A stretch of 64,000 nucleotides of DNA from contig CAVSWT010000024.1 in assembly GCA_963731745.1 (NCBI GenBank), positions 314,426-378,425 on the forward strand, given 5' to 3'. How positions within the stretch are numbered: the stretch's first letter is position 1; every line of letters begins with the position of its first letter. The position numbers and the translations under genes were made by a program. A model generated the notes under the pieces. That model was not told the DNA's origin. It ran no database searches and saw nothing but the letters and a program-made list of their open reading frames with translations. Source of the stretch: CAVSWT01 sp963731745 (GTDB taxonomy: Bacteria > Bacteroidota > Ignavibacteria > Ignavibacteriales > Ignavibacteriaceae). Positions 61,185-64,000 of this stretch are shown here, piece after piece.

Positions 61185-62498
61185 ATGGAAAAAAGAAAGT
61201 TTTCCCTTTTATTAGTGATTTTACTAATACCGTTTTTTTTAGGTAATGTAAATTTAAAGTGTTCAGCAATTCGTAATAATTGTATTGTTAATGTGCGTTA
61301 CTATGCTGCTTTATCAAGAGGCAATGGGACAATTCATTCACTTGAAAATGGAGTAATAGGTTTTACGGATTTGGAAAATTCTGGATGTACAACAATTGAA
61401 ATTTATAGAACATCCGGATCACGAAATATTTACTATTTGACTTATGTCGAGAATGTAACTCTAGGGGTTGGTGCAGGGGGCGTTATTGTCCGATACTTCC
61501 AAAATTGGGAAGAAGTAAATAGTCCAACCACAAAGGATCTTTATAAACTTTTTTTCGTTTCGACAACGTTAATAGCTGTCGGTGCAGAAGGTACTATTAT
61601 TAAATCAACAGATTCGGGGTTAAATTGGGAACTAGTTAATCCACCTTCGTCAACTTTAAAATTAACTGATGTTTATATTGATTCCTATCTCTCTTCATTC
61701 GTCCAGGTAGTTGGAGAAGATTTAAGTATTTTTCAAACATTTAACGGAGGAGTAACCTGGCAAAAAATTGATCTCATAAAACCGGGTGGCTCCATATCAA
61801 AAGTTAATGAGGTTTTACCAGCAATTAACAGGTTATATCATTTTGATGGATTAAACGCATATATAGTTGGAGATTCCGGAACATTTATAAAAACTACAGA
61901 TAACTTTTCTACGAGTGAAAAAATTGAATATATTGATTTGCAAACCTCTGAAAATTTAAATGATATCTATTTTATTTCACCGGATTCAGGTGTTGTTATC
62001 GGGGACAATGGGACAGTTCGGTTCACTACTGATGGGGGAAATGATTGGCTAGAAGATCCGGATTTAACTGCACAGCTTAAAGGTTTTAATCTTAAAAGAA
62101 TTTCAGTTTATAATAATGAATTTGGAACCATTATTGCCGATAGTGGATTATCAATAACAGTCGCTAAGGATTCTAATTATTTTACAGCTGTTAATGAAGA
62201 ACCTAAAAAAATTTCAAGTTATAGCTTATCTCAAAATTATCCAAACCCATTCAATCCTTCTACAAAAATAAAATATGAAATTCCAGCCCCTCCAAATCTC
62301 CCCAAAGGGGAGGTTTTAGTACAGCTTAAAGTATATGATATTCTTGGAAGAGAAGTTAAAACCCTGGTTAATGGACAAAAGCAGTCTGGGGCATATGAAG
62401 TTGAATTTGATGCATCAAGATTATCATCAGGAATTTATTTCTATAAAATAACCGCTGGTAATTTTAGTGAAATAAAAAAGTTAGTTTTATTAAAATAA
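61185..62498 (+). CDS. T9SS cargo: YCF48-like propeller protein (paralogue)
   Basis: I start at the ATG at 61185, which gives a basic start and a hydrophobic signal (KRKFSLLLVILLIPFFLG); the frame is open from 61152. As in its neighbour, one propeller of YCF48-type repeats follows (STDSGLNWELV, TFNGGVTWQKI, TTDGGNDWLED). It ends in a T9SS domain (QNYPNPFNPSTKIKYEIP, VYDILGREVKTLVNGQK, SGIYFYKITAG, KKLVLLK). A palindrome at 62295-62315 is translated as APPNLPKGEV between the first and second strands of the CTD. The two proteins most likely arose by duplication. Function unknown. Confidence 0.86.
   Translation: MEKRKFSLLLVILLIPFFLGNVNLKCSAIRNNCIVNVRYYAALSRGNGTIHSLENGVIGFTDLENSGCTTIEIYRTSGSRNIYYLTYVENVTLGVGAGGVIVRYFQNWEEVNSPTTKDLYKLFFVSTTLIAVGAEGTIIKSTDSGLNWELVNPPSSTLKLTDVYIDSYLSSFVQVVGEDLSIFQTFNGGVTWQKIDLIKPGGSISKVNEVLPAINRLYHFDGLNAYIVGDSGTFIKTTDNFSTSEKIEYIDLQTSENLNDIYFISPDSGVVIGDNGTVRFTTDGGNDWLEDPDLTAQLKGFNLKRISVYNNEFGTIIADSGLSITVAKDSNYFTAVNEEPKKISSYSLSQNYPNPFNPSTKIKYEIPAPPNLPKGEVLVQLKVYDILGREVKTLVNGQKQSGAYEVEFDASRLSSGIYFYKITAGNFSEIKKLVLLK
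62295..62315. repeat. CTCCCC-AAA-GGGGAG palindrome in a T9SS CTD
   Basis: The stem AATCTCCCC/GGGGAGGTT with an AAA loop is in frame in the sorting domain. It lies at the same loop as the palindromes in two other CTDs of this window. Confidence 0.65.
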
Positions 62499-62867
62499 AT
62501 TAGAGCAAAATTTGTAAGGATGAAGAAATAATTTTATTTAAAATCATTTAATACAGTTTAACTTTCAAATCATTTTTAATTGAATTATCGCCAAGAAAAA
62601 CTATTAAGATATTTTTTTGAACTATCCCAAAAACTGCCATTATTCTTTAGTGCGGATTCTTGAGAGGAAAATTGTTCCAATTTATTCTCTTGCACTATCA
62701 CATTTAAAATGTTTTGCAATCCATAAAAATTAATTTTCGTACTTTCATTTTTCCGGAGCATTTATATAGCTGCGACATCTTATATGATGAGACGCAGCCG
62801 TTTTGAAAATCAATTTTATCTATTATCTTTTACTCATAATTATTATTAAATCTATATTGAGGGCGCA
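62499..62867. other. Intergenic region with a GC-rich hairpin
   Basis: This 369-base AT-rich region holds one hairpin, GCTGCG...CGCAGC with CATC/GATG inside (62769-62798). It has a GAGACGC edge like the dispersed palindromes. A GAGGGC ribosome site serves the next gene. No coding potential is seen. Confidence 0.5.
62769..62798. repeat. Imperfect hairpin GCTGCG...CGCAGC
   Basis: A 10-bp imperfect stem, GCTGCG-A-CATC and GATG-AGA-CGCAGC, surrounds a TTATAT loop. It may be a REP-like element or a terminator for the preceding gene. Confidence 0.4.
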
Positions 62868-63671
62868 ATGAGAAAACTTAAACAACTTTGGGCTTTAACT
62901 TTATTTACATCTTTATTTGCTATTTCATGTAGTACGGTACCAATTACCGGCAGGAAACAATTGGACTTGATTCCAAAATCTCAAATGCTTTCTATGAGCT
63001 TTTCACAATATGATCAATTTTTGCAAGAGAATAAAATAAGTACTGATCAAGCGGCAACAGCGCTAGTAAAAAAAGTTGGTAAAAATATTCAAATGGGAGT
63101 TGAAAAATATTTTGCTGATAAAAATATGTCCAGCCAGTTAAGCGATTACAAATGGGAATATAATCTTATCGAAAGCAAAGAAGCTAATGCCTGGTGCATG
63201 CCCGGTGGAAAAGTGGTTGTTTACACAGGCATATTGCCAATTACAAAAGATGAAAATGGTTTAGCAGTTGTACTGGGACATGAAATAGCACATGCTGTTG
63301 CTAGGCATGGTGATGAAAGAATGAGTCAAGGTTTAATAGCTCAGCTTGGAGGCATGGCTTTATCAGAAGCAATTAAAAATAAACCTCAACAAACTCAGCA
63401 GCTTTGGATGACAGCTTTCGGCGTCGGTGCACAAGTTGGAGTTCTTCTTCCTTTCAGTAGAACACAGGAAAGTGAAGCGGATCATCTTGGATTAATTTTT
63501 ATGGCAATTGCCGGATACAATCCAAACGGCGCATTAGATTTTTGGCAAAGAATGTCTGCGCAAGCCGGCCAAGCTCCGCCGGAATTTTTAAGTGATCACC
63601 CTGCTAATGATACCAGGATAAATGATATTAAAAAAGAATTGCCTGAAGCAATGAATTATTATAAAAAATAA
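62868..63671 (+). CDS. M48-family lipoprotein metalloprotease
   Basis: The 267-residue protein begins with a lipoprotein signal (hydrophobic run to FAISC, Cys21 lipidated) and the TVPITGRKQLDL motif common to this group. The zinc-binding HEIAH is at residues 138-142, and the third ligand lies in ESEADHLG. ANAWCMPGGKVVVYTGIL is the typical upstream block of the LoiP/YcaL and Oma1-like enzymes. It resides at the outer membrane facing the periplasm and probably degrades misfolded envelope proteins. A GAGGGC ribosome site lies before the ATG, and a terminator follows. Confidence 0.93.
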   Translation: MRKLKQLWALTLFTSLFAISCSTVPITGRKQLDLIPKSQMLSMSFSQYDQFLQENKISTDQAATALVKKVGKNIQMGVEKYFADKNMSSQLSDYKWEYNLIESKEANAWCMPGGKVVVYTGILPITKDENGLAVVLGHEIAHAVARHGDERMSQGLIAQLGGMALSEAIKNKPQQTQQLWMTAFGVGAQVGVLLPFSRTQESEADHLGLIFMAIAGYNPNGALDFWQRMSAQAGQAPPEFLSDHPANDTRINDIKKELPEAMNYYKK

Positions 63672-63708
63672 ATTTTAAAAATATTTGAACTTGCTTACTC
63701 AGTTTTCT

Positions 63709-63750
63709 CCCTTCTTAACTTTTACCAATAAAGTCAGGAAGGGTTTTTTT
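63709..63750 (+). terminator. Terminator after the M48 protease gene
   Basis: CCCTTC and GAAGGG bracket a loosely paired loop and are followed by seven T residues, as in an intrinsic terminator. Confidence 0.7.
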
Positions 63751-63932
63751 ATAATCTATTAATTTATTCAGCAAAGGTAAGTCTCGAAAAGCCTTATAAA
63801 ATAGGCTGTTATGTGATGAACATTACTAATTTGTAATATATTTTTAATAATCTTTATCTCATAAATAAGTAAAAAAATTTATAATTGAGAAAACACTTAT
63901 TTAAATCACCAATTTCAAAAGGGACAAATGCA

Positions 63933-64000
63933 ATGAAACTTCCTAAAATTTTCCTTGCGCTAGCAATTTCATTTATTTCCGGCTGTACCGCTCTCATGCT
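63933..64000 (+). CDS. Start of a lipoprotein gene, truncated by the window edge
   Basis: The first 22 residues (MKLPKIFLALAISFISGCTA then LM) form a lipoprotein signal with the lipobox ISGC. The rest lies beyond the window, so the function cannot be told. Confidence 0.55.
   Translation, partial: MKLPKIFLALAISFISGCTALM

Overview
The window is AT-rich, with long intergenic spacers and a Bacteroidota-type rRNA promoter (TTGACA, 16-nt spacer, TATATTTG). Six secreted proteins carry the QNYPNPFNP C-terminal domain of type IX secretion (T9SS) cargo. That CTD wording, beta-propeller hybrid sensors, and a single 16S-tRNAIle-tRNAAla-23S-5S operon point to Ignavibacteria (Ignavibacteriales) within the Bacteroidota/Chlorobiota group. 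This is inferred from sequence style; a 16S comparison would settle it.

Layout. 1-8.6 kb (+): housekeeping genes, namely a BamA/TamA-like outer-membrane protein, yicC-gmk-rpoZ, coaBC, a family-4 uracil-DNA glycosylase, dnaB and a DUF1460 amidase-like protein. 8.6-12.7 kb (-): a RmlD-like reductase, anmK and a pectinesterase-like secreted protein. 12.8-17.7 kb (+): a transglutaminase-like protein, a lineage-type secreted protein, rfbB and an SLBB polysaccharide-export protein. 17.7-23.4 kb: the rRNA operon with promoter, boxA-like signals, processing stems and terminator. 23.6-24.9 kb: an MFS transporter. 24.9-36.1 kb (-): a sortilin-type propeller protein, a lipoprotein, a 1,537-aa two-module (R)-2-hydroxyacyl-CoA dehydratase activase, a TonB-like stub protein, a RAYT transposase fossil and a Tat-exported amidase.

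36.3-40.2 kb (-) is the most intriguing metabolic cluster. It holds a stand-alone corrinoid protein, a small membrane protein, a homocysteine S-methyltransferase, a MetH-type reactivation domain and a UroD-family methyltransferase. Together these resemble a methionine synthase taken apart, with a UroD-type methyltransferase present and no pterin (methyl-THF) domain in the cluster. 40.2-44.1 kb (-): an internally deleted SAM methyltransferase, an (alpha/alpha)6 glycosidase and a frameshifted DUF4965 glutaminase-like gene. Divergent from these is a hybrid two-component propeller sensor (44.3-48.5 kb, +), in a polysaccharide-utilisation-like arrangement.

48.6-62.5 kb (+): an MBL-fold hydrolase, then six T9SS cargo proteins (YCF48/BNR, WD/Kelch-like propellers) flanking a second propeller histidine kinase and its NarL-type regulator. 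62.9 kb to the end: an M48 lipoprotein protease and the start of another lipoprotein.

Two themes run across the window. First, both propeller sensor genes and the DUF4965 gene carry single frameshifts (real decay, phase switching, or assembly error). Second, small palindromic repeats sit inside coding sequences and are translated in frame: two copies of a TGTCATTTCGA...TCGAAATGACA element in the activase, and unrelated palindromes at one loop of three T9SS CTDs. A degraded RAYT transposase and several intergenic palindromes accompany them.
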